DNA of 50,426 bases from Prolixibacteraceae bacterium (GTDB lineage Bacteria > Bacteroidota > Bacteroidia > Bacteroidales > Prolixibacteraceae): positions 1-50,426 of the forward strand of contig JAUWAB010000024.1 of the NCBI GenBank assembly GCA_030602265.1, in the 5' to 3' direction. This document shows positions 17,235 through 26,025 of this stretch, in pieces (position 1 is the first letter of the stretch; each line of letters begins with the position of its first letter). The translations under genes were made by a program, and so were the position numbers. The notes beneath the pieces were generated by a model. The model saw only the letters and a list, made by a program, of their open reading frames with translations. It made no database searches and was not told the origin of the DNA.

Positions 17235-19529
17235 TCATACCGGGTCTGCATCTATCTGAATGATTAGGCCGCTGTTTCCGGGGAGTTCCCTGGTTTCCCT
17301 GACGGCACCGGCTACCGCCTGCCTGATTTCAACGGATGCTGCCTGTCTTGGGAACTTTATCCAGATCTCCTTGGTATAAAGCTGCTGTACCCTGCCGATC
17401 AGTGGGTATTCAGGACCAAGGATCTTAGCCTGACGTAGTTCCCTGAGCATCCTGGCCATAAAGTCTGCTGCGGAGTCGACTGTCGCCTGCTGCTTGTGTT
17501 TCAGCGCGATACGGATCATCTTAAACCAGGGTGGATAGAAAAAGGCCTTACGTTCAGCAACATGCTCATTAAAGAATCCTTCATAATCGTTATTGACCAG
17601 GTAACGGATAACCGGATGTTCTGGCTGAGAGGTCTGGATGACGACCTTACCCTGGTTTTCTTTTCTGCCAGACCGGCCGCTGACCTGCATCATCAGTTGA
17701 AAGGCCCGTTCATGTGCCCTGAAATCAGGATAGTTCAGGAGGTTGTCGGCATTGATTACTCCGGCTAATCCGACATGTTCAATGTCCAGGCCTTTGGTAA
17801 CCATCTGGGTACCCGCTAAAATATCCGTCTTTTTTGTTTCAAGTTGATGGATAATTTTTTCAAAGGCTGTTTTGGACCGGGTGCTGTCCAGGTCCATCCG
17901 GGCAACCTTTGCTTCCGGGAATATCCGGGAGATCTCGTCTTCAATTTTTTCTGTACCGGTGCCCCGCATTTTTATTGTATCGGAATTGCAGCGCGGGCAT
18001 AGTTGTGGAAGCTTTATGTGATGGCCGCAGTAATGACAGGAAAGACGACCGGCTTTTTTATGGATCGTAAGGCTTACGTCGCAGTTCTGACATGCCGGTA
18101 TCCATCCGCAGTTCATACACTCCAGGAATGGGGAATAACCCCGCCGGTTCTGGAAAAGGATCACCTGCTGCCCCTTTTCCAGCGTCCTGCCTATTTCTGA
18201 ATGGAGTTCGGGAGTAAGTATGGAAATCATTTTCCTGCGTTTGTAAGCCTGCTGAAGGTCGGCAATGATAATCTCCGGTGGATTGGCGCTGCCATGCCTG
18301 TGCAGCAACTTAACCAGTCCGTACTTGCCCGACATTGCGTTCAGGTAGGTTTCAAAAGAGGGTGTTGCCGAGCCCAGAAGGACACGGGCATTGTGCTGTT
18401 GCCCCATCACCACGGCCATGTCGCGGGCATGATAACGGGGGGCCGGGTCATGCTGCTTGTAGGAATTTTCATGTTCTTCGTCAACAATGATCAGCCCCAG
18501 GTCAGCAAACGGAAGAAATACCGATGACCGGGCCCCTAATATGATCTGATATCCATCCTCTTCCCCACGCGTGAAATGGAGCACCCTGTTCCAGACTTCA
18601 ACCCTTTCTGAATCACTCATTTTGGAATGATAAATACCTACCCTGTTACTGAAAGCTTTTCTTAACCGGTTGATTATCTGTGGGGTCAGGGATATTTCAG
18701 GCACCAGGTATAGAACCTGTTTCCCCTCCCTGCAGATCTCGTCCATCAGATGGATGTATATCTCGGTTTTTCCGCTTGCCGTAACACCATGTATCAGGAC
18801 GGTCTGCTTTTCCATGAATTTCAGCCTGATTTCTTCAATGGCCTCCTGCTGCCATCTGTTGAGCAGGTTTAAATCGCCCTGCCGTGCTGTTTCGCTGTAC
18901 AACCTGGATATGGTCTCCTGCCTGCTGAACAGAATTCCCTTTCTGATCAGCTCGTTCAAGACATTTGCCCCATTCTTTGTTTCCTGAATCAGTGATTTCC
19001 GGTCAATAGTTTCTCTGTTCCTGATGTCTTTTCCGCCGGTCAGTTCCAGGAAATGGCTGAAAAGGGTCTGCTGTACAGGGGCTCTTTTCAGTGCTGCCAG
19101 GATATCCGGGATTTTTTCCGGAGAATCCAGCTCCGGATTTAGCGAAATGATGGTCCTGGTTTTTTCACGGAATCTCTCTTCAACGGACCCATCACGGCCT
19201 TCCGGCTTGAGCGCCGATGGGAGGGCGGTATTCATGACTTCTCCCTGCGCCGACATATAATATTCTGCCATCCATTTCCAGAGTTCGACATTCACCGGGT
19301 GGATTATTGGATCTTCGTCTAAAACCGTTTCAATCTGCCTGATTTCAAAATCGCCGGGAGACAACGGGGTTATTTCGGTGACCAGCGCCGAATAGATTTT
19401 GCGGCGGCCAAAGGGAACGAGTACCCGGATTCCGGGTTTTATACGGCCTGTAAGGTGGCCCGGGATCAGGTAGGTATACCTGTCCTGAAGCGGGAGAGGT
19501 AAAATAACTTCGGCAAACAACTCTTCCAT
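17235..19529 (-). CDS. priA: Primosomal replication-restart helicase PriA
   Basis: 3'-to-5' DNA helicase that reloads the replisome at stalled forks. The N-terminal DNA-binding domain starts EVILPLPLQDRYTYLIP (residues 6-22). Helicase motif I is HGVTASGKTEIYIHLM, the DEEH box is in IIVDEEHENSYKQHD, and LLGSATPSFET is motif III. Zinc-binding cysteines are present in pairs: ECMNCGWIPACQNC and CHYCGHHIKLPQLCPRC. Motif V/VI regions include GTQMVTKGLDIEHV and QVSGRSGR. At 764 residues it is slightly compact relative to the usual ~730-820. It starts 51 bases after the ispH stop on the same strand. Confidence 0.96.
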   Translation of the reverse strand: MEELFAEVILPLPLQDRYTYLIPGHLTGRIKPGIRVLVPFGRRKIYSALVTEITPLSPGDFEIRQIETVLDEDPIIHPVNVELWKWMAEYYMSAQGEVMNTALPSALKPEGRDGSVEERFREKTRTIISLNPELDSPEKIPDILAALKRAPVQQTLFSHFLELTGGKDIRNRETIDRKSLIQETKNGANVLNELIRKGILFSRQETISRLYSETARQGDLNLLNRWQQEAIEEIRLKFMEKQTVLIHGVTASGKTEIYIHLMDEICREGKQVLYLVPEISLTPQIINRLRKAFSNRVGIYHSKMSDSERVEVWNRVLHFTRGEEDGYQIILGARSSVFLPFADLGLIIVDEEHENSYKQHDPAPRYHARDMAVVMGQQHNARVLLGSATPSFETYLNAMSGKYGLVKLLHRHGSANPPEIIIADLQQAYKRRKMISILTPELHSEIGRTLEKGQQVILFQNRRGYSPFLECMNCGWIPACQNCDVSLTIHKKAGRLSCHYCGHHIKLPQLCPRCNSDTIKMRGTGTEKIEDEISRIFPEAKVARMDLDSTRSKTAFEKIIHQLETKKTDILAGTQMVTKGLDIEHVGLAGVINADNLLNYPDFRAHERAFQLMMQVSGRSGRKENQGKVVIQTSQPEHPVIRYLVNNDYEGFFNEHVAERKAFFYPPWFKMIRIALKHKQQATVDSAADFMARMLRELRQAKILGPEYPLIGRVQQLYTKEIWIKFPRQAASVEIRQAVAGAVRETRELPGNSGLIIQIDADPV

Positions 19530-19580
19530 GGGTAATTTTCAGTCAGGTAAAGGTAAAACATTTGGGCGGAAACCTTAATG

Positions 19581-20441
19581 TCAGCAAATATCCTTTATGT
19601 GGCCAGCCACCAGTTCCATCTGCCATCGTGGGGTGGATGTGGCACCACAGATGCCCGCCGTCGCTGCTCCTGTAAACCACTCTTTTTTTACCTCGCCGGG
19701 TTCTGATATAAAATGACTCCGGGGATTTACACCCTTGCAGACTGCATAAAGGACGGCCCCGTTGGAGCTTTTTTTACCTGCAACAAAGATTACCACATCG
19801 TAAGATGCGGCAAAATCCCTGAGGTGTGGTGCCCGGTTGGAAACCTGCCTGCATATGGTATCCCTGATCTCCACGTTTACGTCGCCGGATGCCCGCTCCC
19901 TGATTAATGAAGCAATCTCCCTGAATTCTTCCAATGGTTTGGTAGTCTGTGAATAGAGGGAGACCGGGCGGGTAAAGTCGATCTTGTCCAGTTCCTCTCT
20001 GCTCTCTATGATGATGGCGCGGTTGCCCGTCTGTCCGTTCAATCCGGCTACTTCTGCATGCCCCGGTTTTCCGAAAATAACCAATTGTCCGTTGCTCTCC
20101 TTAAGCTTGTCGAAGGTGTCTTTCACTTTCTTCTGGAGGTTTTGTACTATCGGACAGGTTCCGTCGATCAGTTCGATATGGTTCTTCCGGGCATACTCAT
20201 AAGTCTCAGGTGGTTCTCCATGTGCCCTGATCAGGACCCGACAGTTTTTCATGCGGAAAAATTCCTCACGGCTGATGGTGATCATGCCCCGGTTTGTGAG
20301 CCTGCCGACTTCCGCCTTGTTGTGTACAATATCCCCAAGACAGTATAGAGGGGAATCGTCAGTGAGTCCTTCCTCTGCTTTCCGGATGGCATTGACCACC
20401 CCGAAACAAAACCCGGATTTCTTATCAATCTCAATGATCAT
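19581..20441 (-). CDS. ispH: 4-hydroxy-3-methylbut-2-enyl diphosphate reductase
   Basis: Iron-sulfur enzyme of the last MEP-pathway step, making isopentenyl and dimethylallyl diphosphate; its products supply the menaquinone side chain made by MenA. It begins IEIDKKSGFCFGVVNAIRKAEE with the first cluster cysteine, followed by GDIVHNKAEV, RAHGEPPETYEYARK and DGTCPIVQNLQKK with the second cysteine; the third is in GICGATSTPRWQME. Length 286 is standard. Its ATG overlaps the cmk stop (ATGA, 20438-20441), so the two are translationally coupled. Confidence 0.95.
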   Translation of the reverse strand: MIIEIDKKSGFCFGVVNAIRKAEEGLTDDSPLYCLGDIVHNKAEVGRLTNRGMITISREEFFRMKNCRVLIRAHGEPPETYEYARKNHIELIDGTCPIVQNLQKKVKDTFDKLKESNGQLVIFGKPGHAEVAGLNGQTGNRAIIIESREELDKIDFTRPVSLYSQTTKPLEEFREIASLIRERASGDVNVEIRDTICRQVSNRAPHLRDFAASYDVVIFVAGKKSSNGAVLYAVCKGVNPRSHFISEPGEVKKEWFTGAATAGICGATSTPRWQMELVAGHIKDIC

Positions 20442-21130
20442 AGGCGTTCAATGATTTCAAATGCCTTTCCGGCCGCCCAGTCTAATTGTTCCTGCGGGGT
20501 AAGATGACTGTTGTCGAGCACTATGGCATCTGCTGCTTTTCTCAGCGGACTCTCCTCCCGGTTCTGGTCGATAAAGTCACGCTGACTGATGTTCTTCCTG
20601 ACCTCCTCTATGTTGATATTCAGTCCCTTGGCCTGAAGTTCAAGGAACCTGCGCTGCGCCCTGATTTCCGGATCGGCAGTCATGAAAATTTTTAGTTCTG
20701 CATCCGGAAAAACAACGGTGCCAATGTCGCGGCCATCCATAACAATACCCTTTTCTGCTCCCATTCCTTGCTGTAGCCTTACCATCGCTTCCCTGACTTC
20801 CCTGATGGCACTTACGGGACTCACATACTCCGAAACCTCCAGTCTGCGGATCTCCTCTTCAACATCTTCCCCGTTCAGGTAAGTGGTGTTTTTTTCAGTC
20901 TCCGGGTCAAACCGGAAAGTAATCTGCATATTGCATGTTGCGGCAATAATGGCATCCTTGTCGGGGGTGCCTCCGTTAATCAGGCTGTTGCGGATGGCAT
21001 AGAGGGTAACTGCCCTGTACATGGCGCCGCTGTCAATAAAAACGTAGCCTAACTTTCGTGCGAGCGATTTGGCTAATGTGCTTTTTCCGCAGGAGGAATA
21101 TCCGTCTATGGCAATTACAATCTTATTCAT
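20438..21130 (-). CDS. cmk: (d)CMP kinase
   Basis: Cytidylate kinase that phosphorylates CMP and dCMP. Reading from the ATG at 21130 gives IAIDGYSSCGKSTLAK with the P-loop GYSSCGKST, DSGAMYRAVTLYAI, then GRDIGTVVFPDAELKIFMTA and the lid region RAQRRFLELQAKG. It is 230 residues, the normal length. The longer frame adds 46 residues unlike any Cmk N-terminus and runs through a hairpin, so it was rejected. It lies 58 bases after porQ and overlaps ispH; a porQ-cmk-ispH order is, as far as I recall, seen in other Bacteroidota. Confidence 0.95.
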   Translation of the reverse strand: MNKIVIAIDGYSSCGKSTLAKSLARKLGYVFIDSGAMYRAVTLYAIRNSLINGGTPDKDAIIAATCNMQITFRFDPETEKNTTYLNGEDVEEEIRRLEVSEYVSPVSAIREVREAMVRLQQGMGAEKGIVMDGRDIGTVVFPDAELKIFMTADPEIRAQRRFLELQAKGLNINIEEVRKNISQRDFIDQNREESPLRKAADAIVLDNSHLTPQEQLDWAAGKAFEIIERL

Positions 21131-21140
21131 TTGATGCTGA

Positions 21141-21177
21141 TTTGTCGGCCCGATAGTTTTCGGGCCGGCCCGACAAA
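21141..21177 (-). repeat. GC-rich hairpin between porQ and cmk
   Basis: TTTGTCGG...CCGACAAA arms plus an inner CCCG/CGGG pairing form a stable stem-loop in the short porQ-cmk gap. There is no T run, so it is more likely an RNA-processing or stability element than a terminator. Confidence 0.4.
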
Positions 21178-21188
21178 GATACAATCTT

Positions 21189-22211
21189 TTAAAAAACGGA
21201 ATTTCCGACGTTAAAGGAGAGCGAAAAAAGATTGGATGAGCCGGCAATGTGGTACCTGGTGGTGGCATAATCCAGGCGGAACCTCTTGATTTTTACCCCG
21301 AAACCCAGGGAGAAACCGACAGTCGACAACCTTTCCTCGACTTTAAGCTCCTGACGCATGTGATAATTATAACCAGCCCGAATGGTAAATGCAGGAGAGG
21401 GCAAAATTTCCATACCTAATATAAGGTGGCGCATAAACTGCTTTCCGATACTTTCGGCGGGTTCATAAAACAATTCTTCCCCTTCGAGCGGCTTCTCCTC
21501 CGGTTTTGCCAATGTCCAGTTGTTCAGGTTGTGTAATGTCATGGACAAAATAAGCGGAGCATGTTCAAGTTTTTGTGAGATTCCTGCCTGAAGGTCGAAA
21601 GGCAATGGCTCCTTTTCACCGTTATCGTAATAGGTGGTAAACTGTGTCCCGAAGTTTCTGGCAGCCATTCCGAAGCTGGTCAGCCGGTTTGCCGAAACCC
21701 AGGAAACCCCGGCATCGAATGCCATGCCCATCGACTGGTAATTCTCGAATACGGCAAGCACCGGCTTGATATTCAGTCCGTAACGCCAGTTTTTGTAATT
21801 GTTCGACCAGATAAGGTTCAGCGCATATTCGGCTGCTTTAAAATACTGTCCGGTAAGTTCACCATCCTCGGTGGCTTCACTAAACCTGCCGTAATTGATG
21901 TAATGCATTCCGGCGGCAAAGGTTCCGAACTTCAGCGGAACAGCATAGGATGCATAGCCATAGTTTATATCGGTCAGATAATTCACATAATTTACAAGCA
22001 CCTGGCTGGTCATGGTTTGCCGGAGCAATGCCGGATTGTGAAATGGCAGGTTCAGGTCGGTGGTATCGAATAACGCCACCTGGTTTCCCCCAAGGGAGGC
22101 TATTCTGGCCGAGTTGGTCAGGGAGAGAAAACGGTAGGTACTTTCACCTCCGATCTGAGCAGATGCAGTGTAGGTCAGAAAGAGAAAAGCAAATAGGATT
22201 GCAGCCCGCAT
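21189..22211 (-). CDS. porQ: Type IX secretion system protein PorQ
   Basis: Outer-membrane barrel protein of the Bacteroidota type IX secretion system; in Porphyromonas PorQ belongs to the PorU-PorV-PorQ-PorZ attachment complex. From the ATG at 22211 a signal peptide ends near TASA (residue 18). The mature N-terminus has the PorQ-type QIGGESTYRFLSLTNSARI and ASLGGNQVAL, then FHNPALLR. Alternating strands follow to the end (LFSLSFNVGNSVF), with the C-terminal Phe of a barrel. Length 340 fits. The gene lies between the YkgJ-like gene upstream and cmk downstream. No protein with an obvious type IX C-terminal sorting domain occurs in this window. Confidence 0.85.
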   Translation of the reverse strand: MRAAILFAFLFLTYTASAQIGGESTYRFLSLTNSARIASLGGNQVALFDTTDLNLPFHNPALLRQTMTSQVLVNYVNYLTDINYGYASYAVPLKFGTFAAGMHYINYGRFSEATEDGELTGQYFKAAEYALNLIWSNNYKNWRYGLNIKPVLAVFENYQSMGMAFDAGVSWVSANRLTSFGMAARNFGTQFTTYYDNGEKEPLPFDLQAGISQKLEHAPLILSMTLHNLNNWTLAKPEEKPLEGEELFYEPAESIGKQFMRHLILGMEILPSPAFTIRAGYNYHMRQELKVEERLSTVGFSLGFGVKIKRFRLDYATTRYHIAGSSNLFSLSFNVGNSVF

Positions 22212-22267
22212 TTTAAATAATTTCAACAATAACGGCAAATATAGGGAATTATTACATTGGGAAAGGT

Positions 22268-22768
22268 TCAGTAAATTTTCGCGAGTTCGGACATGATGTC
22301 GCAAACCACCGGACAGGTTTCACAGTTTTTGTGGCTTAACTCCAGGATCTGGTAAAACCGTTTCCGGTCGGTATGGGGATATTCGCGGCATGCTTTCGGG
22401 CGCTGTTCATACACCGAACAAAGGTTGTCAGGCCCTAAAAAAGGGCAGGGATGGGAGGCAAACACCAGGTCGTCATCCTCATCTGCCATGATGTATTGTG
22501 AATAGAAATCGGTTACCTTCATCTTCAGGAATTTAGCCATTCTTTCGATGTCTTGTGCGGTAAGGCGTGGCCCGATCGTTTTACAGCAGTTGGCACAGGT
22601 CAGGCAGTCAAATGAGGCAAATGCCTCCTGGTGAAGTGTATGGACTACCTCGTCCAGATTTGCCGGCTTCTTCCGCGAGAGTAAAGAAATCAGCCTTTCT
22701 GTTTCTTTCTTGTTGCGGATGGCGGTCTGTCGTAATTCCTGCGGTGTTCTGTAGATTACCTTTTCCAT
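22268..22768 (-). CDS. YkgJ-family cysteine-cluster protein
   Basis: 166-residue cytoplasmic protein of the YkgJ/UPF0153 type, which carries a cysteine cluster presumed to bind Zn or FeS. The clusters are visible as CLTCANCCKTIGP (about residues 55-67), then HPCPFLGPDNLCSVYEQRPKAC and, near the C-terminus, CETCPVVC. The N-terminal helix is rich in Arg, Lys and Glu. The molecular function is not established. It lies 8 bases after the EamA transporter gene and 56 bases before porQ, on the same strand. Confidence 0.85.
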   Translation of the reverse strand: MEKVIYRTPQELRQTAIRNKKETERLISLLSRKKPANLDEVVHTLHQEAFASFDCLTCANCCKTIGPRLTAQDIERMAKFLKMKVTDFYSQYIMADEDDDLVFASHPCPFLGPDNLCSVYEQRPKACREYPHTDRKRFYQILELSHKNCETCPVVCDIMSELAKIY

Positions 22769-22776
22769 CGTAAATA

Positions 22777-23676
22777 TTAATAAACCACCTGTTTCCTTCG
22801 TTTTATCTGGGCCAGGAACAGTCCGGCAATTACTACGGAAATTCCGATAAACTTCTGCAGGGTGAGTTGGTCACCGAGAACAAACCAGGCAAAAATGGCG
22901 GTAAAAACAGGGATCAGGTTGACAAACACATTGGAACGGTTTATCCCGATGGTTCTTACACTGAAGGTAAACAGGATAAACGCCAGCGTGGAGGCAAAAA
23001 CAGAGAGCAGAAGGATAGCCCTTACAGCCTGCCAGTGCAGGGGTGTTTCGAGGAAGCTTCCCGCTTCAAAGATACCCCAGAACGGCATGAACATGAAAAT
23101 GCCGATAAAGTTCTGATAGGTAATAATGGTATAGGTATTATACCGGAAGGCCAGTTTGCGAAGCACCGCAGAATATCCGACTGCCGAGAATACCGCCAGG
23201 AATTCAAGAAGGACCCCTTTGGGTGAGGCAGAGAAAGACAAGTCGTTGTTCAGGATGACCAGGCAAACCCCTGCAAAAGAAAAGACCAGGCCCACCACAT
23301 TCATCAGGCTCAGCCGTTCCCTGTAAAAATACCAGGCTACCACAGGAGCGAACAATGGTATGGTGGCAACTATGACTGCTGCAACGGTAGAGGATACATA
23401 CAGCAGCCCGAAACTTTCCCCCATGAAGTAGAGAAAAGGTTCAAACAGGGCTAACAAAACAAATATCCCGTAATCCTCCCTCCTGATTTTCTGAAGTTTT
23501 TTTATAAAAAGAGACAAGATCAGGAGTATTCCAACCGAAATGATCAGTCTGAAGAAAATGACTGTCAGAGGTCCATAGGCCAGGTAGGCAATTTTCACCC
23601 AGACAAATGAAAAACTCCAGAATATCATGGCAAACATGGCTGCCACCATCGGTTTGATCTCCCTCTTTTCCTGCAT
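22777..23676 (-). CDS. EamA/DMT-family transporter
   Basis: Inner-membrane protein of 299 residues with ten predicted hydrophobic helices in two EamA repeats (about 10-145 and 160-290). The first starts MVAAMFAMIFWSFSFVWVK. The second half has FVNLIPVFTAIFAWFVLGDQL, the classic end of an EamA unit. The C-terminus is basic (KRRKQVVY) and so cytoplasmic. The family exports or imports small metabolites such as amino acids or nucleosides, and the substrate cannot be assigned. It is the first gene of the long minus-strand run that reaches the META lipoprotein. Confidence 0.87.
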   Translation of the reverse strand: MQEKREIKPMVAAMFAMIFWSFSFVWVKIAYLAYGPLTVIFFRLIISVGILLILSLFIKKLQKIRREDYGIFVLLALFEPFLYFMGESFGLLYVSSTVAAVIVATIPLFAPVVAWYFYRERLSLMNVVGLVFSFAGVCLVILNNDLSFSASPKGVLLEFLAVFSAVGYSAVLRKLAFRYNTYTIITYQNFIGIFMFMPFWGIFEAGSFLETPLHWQAVRAILLLSVFASTLAFILFTFSVRTIGINRSNVFVNLIPVFTAIFAWFVLGDQLTLQKFIGISVVIAGLFLAQIKRRKQVVY

Positions 23677-23776
23677 GTATATAATTTTGACGCGACAAAA
23701 ATAGAAATTAAACGGGGTAGTGGATCGGGTATTAAATATTTCAGGGCCTGAATTCTTTTTAACTGCAGGAAATTAA

Positions 23777-23784
23777 TATTTTTG
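23777..23784 (+). promoter_or_regulatory. Promoter -7 element for the TIM-barrel isomerase gene
   Basis: TATTTTTG fits TAnnTTTG. It lies 57 bases before the ATG in the divergent gap with the EamA transporter. A T-rich stretch (23756-23760) is at the -33 position but is not a clear TTTG. Confidence 0.45.
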
Positions 23785-23840
23785 CACGGTGTGGCCAACA
23801 CTTTACCTCAGCATAGAATTCCTATAAAACCAGATAGATT

Positions 23841-24719
23841 ATGAAAGCGTTTGGATTAATCAGCAGAACCATTCTTTTGTTTCTGACAGCAGGGTTCCTG
23901 CAGTTAATGATATCCTGTGAAATGCCGCAGGAACCCAAAAATATCGGACTTCAGCTATACTCCCTGCGGGATTCGATCCGGACCGACCTGCCCGGGGTCA
24001 TCCGTAAAGTGGGAGAAATGGGATATACTTTTGTGGAAGCCGCCGGTTATCGTGACGGAAAGTTTTACGGACTGGAACCGGTTGAGTTTAAAAACCTGTG
24101 TGAGGAGAACGGTCTGGCTTTTTTAGGATCTCATACAGGCAGGGACCTTCCCGAGGAAGGTGGCTGGGAGGAGACCATGGCCTGGTGGGATGAGTGTATC
24201 GATGCACATGTTGCCGCCGGAGTGAAATGGATCGTTCAGCCCTGGATGGGCAGGGTCGGTTATGAAAGCCTCGACGGTCTGAAAAAGTATTGTGACTACT
24301 GGAATGCTGTTGGTGAAAAATGTAACGCTAAGGGTATCCGGTTCGGATATCACAACCACGACAAAGAATTCACCGAACTGGAGGGAGAGGTGATATATGA
24401 CTTCATGCTGAAGAATATGGATCCGGATAAGGTTATGTTTCAGCTGGACCTCTACTGGTGCGTTGTCGGTGGTAAAAATCCGGTTGATTATTTCAATAAT
24501 TATCCGGGCCGTTTCGAAATATGGCATATTAAAGATAAGGCTGAAGTCGGAGCCAGCGGAATGATGGATTTTCAGTCCTACTGGGCATCAGCCGGAATAT
24601 CCGGTATGAAATACGGGGTAGTCGAGGTGGAAGAGTATAATTTTGATCCATTCGAAAGCGTAAGAAGTAGCCTGGAATACCTTAATCAAGCTGATTTCGT
24701 GGTTATGCCGGAACATTAG
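23841..24719 (+). CDS. Sugar phosphate isomerase/epimerase-like TIM-barrel lipoprotein
   Basis: Xylose-isomerase-like TIM-barrel protein of 292 residues with an export signal and lipobox-type Cys26 (LMISC), so it is probably a periplasm-facing lipoprotein. The domain begins KNIGLQLYSLRDSIRTDLPG and has YTFVEAAGYRDGKF, then FGYHNHDKEF (metal ligand His), QLDLYWCVVGG (Asp), IWHIKDKAEVG (His) and VVEVEEYNFDP (Glu), which gives the expected metal site. The family acts on keto sugars, inositols and related compounds. Exported versions in Bacteroidota are often found in glycan-use loci, but here the neighbours give no substrate clue. It is followed by a long inverted repeat. Confidence 0.82.
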   Translation: MKAFGLISRTILLFLTAGFLQLMISCEMPQEPKNIGLQLYSLRDSIRTDLPGVIRKVGEMGYTFVEAAGYRDGKFYGLEPVEFKNLCEENGLAFLGSHTGRDLPEEGGWEETMAWWDECIDAHVAAGVKWIVQPWMGRVGYESLDGLKKYCDYWNAVGEKCNAKGIRFGYHNHDKEFTELEGEVIYDFMLKNMDPDKVMFQLDLYWCVVGGKNPVDYFNNYPGRFEIWHIKDKAEVGASGMMDFQSYWASAGISGMKYGVVEVEEYNFDPFESVRSSLEYLNQADFVVMPEH

Positions 24720-24729
24720 CCCGCTAAGT

Positions 24730-24793
24730 TTTCGGGGCAGCAGTTTATCTTAATAAGGTAGTTCACTCTCCATAATAACCTGCTGCCCCGAAA
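24730..24793. terminator. Long-looped inverted repeat between convergent genes
   Basis: A perfect 14-bp inverted repeat (TTTCGGGGCAGCAG at 24730-24743, complement at 24780-24793) flanks a 36-base loop. It lies just after the isomerase stop and before the end of the convergent barrel-protein gene. The arms end in AAA or TTT but there is no long T tract, so it may be a bidirectional terminator of moderate strength. Confidence 0.5.
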
Positions 24794-24827
24794 TTTACCA
24801 TCTTTGAACCTGATTGATTTCCGTCTG

Positions 24828-25487
24828 TCAGAATTTGCCTAATTTGACAGTAACGCCAATCGTTGTGCCATCCAGTACGTCGCTGCTGATCCCTGCGAGG
24901 GCGATATCGGTTGTAAAGCGCTTACTGACAAACCCCGCTACCCTCAGGAACCGGGTAAAATTCAGTTCAATTTCGGCTGCCGGTTCCACAATCAGAAACG
25001 CATCATAATCCCTTTCTTCCGGATGGTAGAAATAATCCCAGCCGCCTCCCGGAGGTAAGAGCGGGTTCCATTTACCTCTTTCAATAAGGGATAGCCCACC
25101 TGCTCCGAAAAGAACAGGAAATGAAACATGCACGGCCTTTCTCGACCCTATGACGGGCTCAATGAAAAACCCCCCGTATCCTCCGGCAAGGCTGTTTCTT
25201 ACCGGAATCCCTTCTGTGAGGTGATGGAAATTAATGTCGTTTACAAATCCATAGCCGGCTATGCCCAGTCCTAAAGATTGTCCAAGGATAATCCCTCCCC
25301 TGGCTCCGGATATCAGGGCATCCTTTGAGTCCAGCTGTGTGTACCCCAGGGATAAGGCACCGTAAATACCCATTCCTTTGCCTTTAGGCAGTATCGTCTG
25401 GATTTCATTTCCGGAATTCTGTCGTGTTTGGGCCTGCAGGCTGAGTATGGCAAATGCAAGCATTAGGGTCATTACTGTTTTCTTCAT
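24828..25487 (-). CDS. Small outer-membrane beta-barrel protein (unassigned)
   Basis: 219 residues with a signal peptide (MKKTVMTLMLAFAI ... LQAQ, about 20 residues). The mature part alternates Gly and aromatic residues in short strands (GALSLGYTQL, GIAGYGFVND, GYGGFFIEPVIGS) and ends in TVKLGKF with a terminal Phe. This is the look of an eight- to ten-stranded outer-membrane barrel. I do not recognise a named family. It lies 13 bases downstream of another barrel-like gene and probably shares its transcript. Confidence 0.65.
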   Translation of the reverse strand: MKKTVMTLMLAFAILSLQAQTRQNSGNEIQTILPKGKGMGIYGALSLGYTQLDSKDALISGARGGIILGQSLGLGIAGYGFVNDINFHHLTEGIPVRNSLAGGYGGFFIEPVIGSRKAVHVSFPVLFGAGGLSLIERGKWNPLLPPGGGWDYFYHPEERDYDAFLIVEPAAEIELNFTRFLRVAGFVSKRFTTDIALAGISSDVLDGTTIGVTVKLGKF

Positions 25488-25500
25488 AATTGCTGATTAT

Positions 25501-26004
25501 TTAATTGAAGTGGAATTTAAAGGTAAAAGCGAAGTCGAAAGGTTGAACCCTGACATAATTTTTTCCCCAGAAATCGACATAGGGTTTAACCTCGAACCCG
25601 ACTGAAAAAGGAAATATCAGGAAAGGGTATTCAAGGCCGGCCAGAAGGTCAAAGCCTGCCAGTGGTCTGGAAACACTTTCCGTGTAACGGGTGTGCCCGG
25701 CGTAGTAACTCCTGTTCCAGCTTTCATATCCCGCGTGGATGCCCCCTCCGTAAACCAGGGTAAGCCTTCCCGAAAAATCGAAGATGTCGTTTGCATGCTG
25801 TTCATAAAGGCCGTGTAACTGAATCCCCCTGTCGCGGGTGCTCAGCAGAAGCTTGACAGAATTGGCGCTGCTCAGGTAGTAACGGTACTCAAAGCCGGAG
25901 CTTATACCTCCCCGCAAACCCAATGCGTGTACCTTATCCCCGGCATTGGCCGATATGGATCCGGTAATTATAAGAATAAGAAGTAAGTATTTTCGAACCA
26001 TCAT
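25501..26004 (-). CDS. Small exported beta-rich protein (unassigned)
   Basis: 167 residues, with a signal peptide ending near SANAG (about residue 22). The mature protein resembles a short outer-membrane barrel: GLRGGISSGFEYRYYL, then RLTLVYGGGIHAGYE, GFDLLAGLEYPFL and the final FDFAFTFKFHFN. The run of aromatic and Gly residues in strands supports a membrane barrel or an OprF-like strand set. Two adjacent Met codons make the start uncertain by one residue. It lies between the head-GIN lipoprotein (21 bases upstream) and the next barrel gene, so the three form a probable operon. Confidence 0.6.
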   Translation of the reverse strand: MMVRKYLLLILIITGSISANAGDKVHALGLRGGISSGFEYRYYLSSANSVKLLLSTRDRGIQLHGLYEQHANDIFDFSGRLTLVYGGGIHAGYESWNRSYYAGHTRYTESVSRPLAGFDLLAGLEYPFLIFPFSVGFEVKPYVDFWGKNYVRVQPFDFAFTFKFHFN

Positions 26005-26025
26005 TTAATCGATTTTCTGAATTGG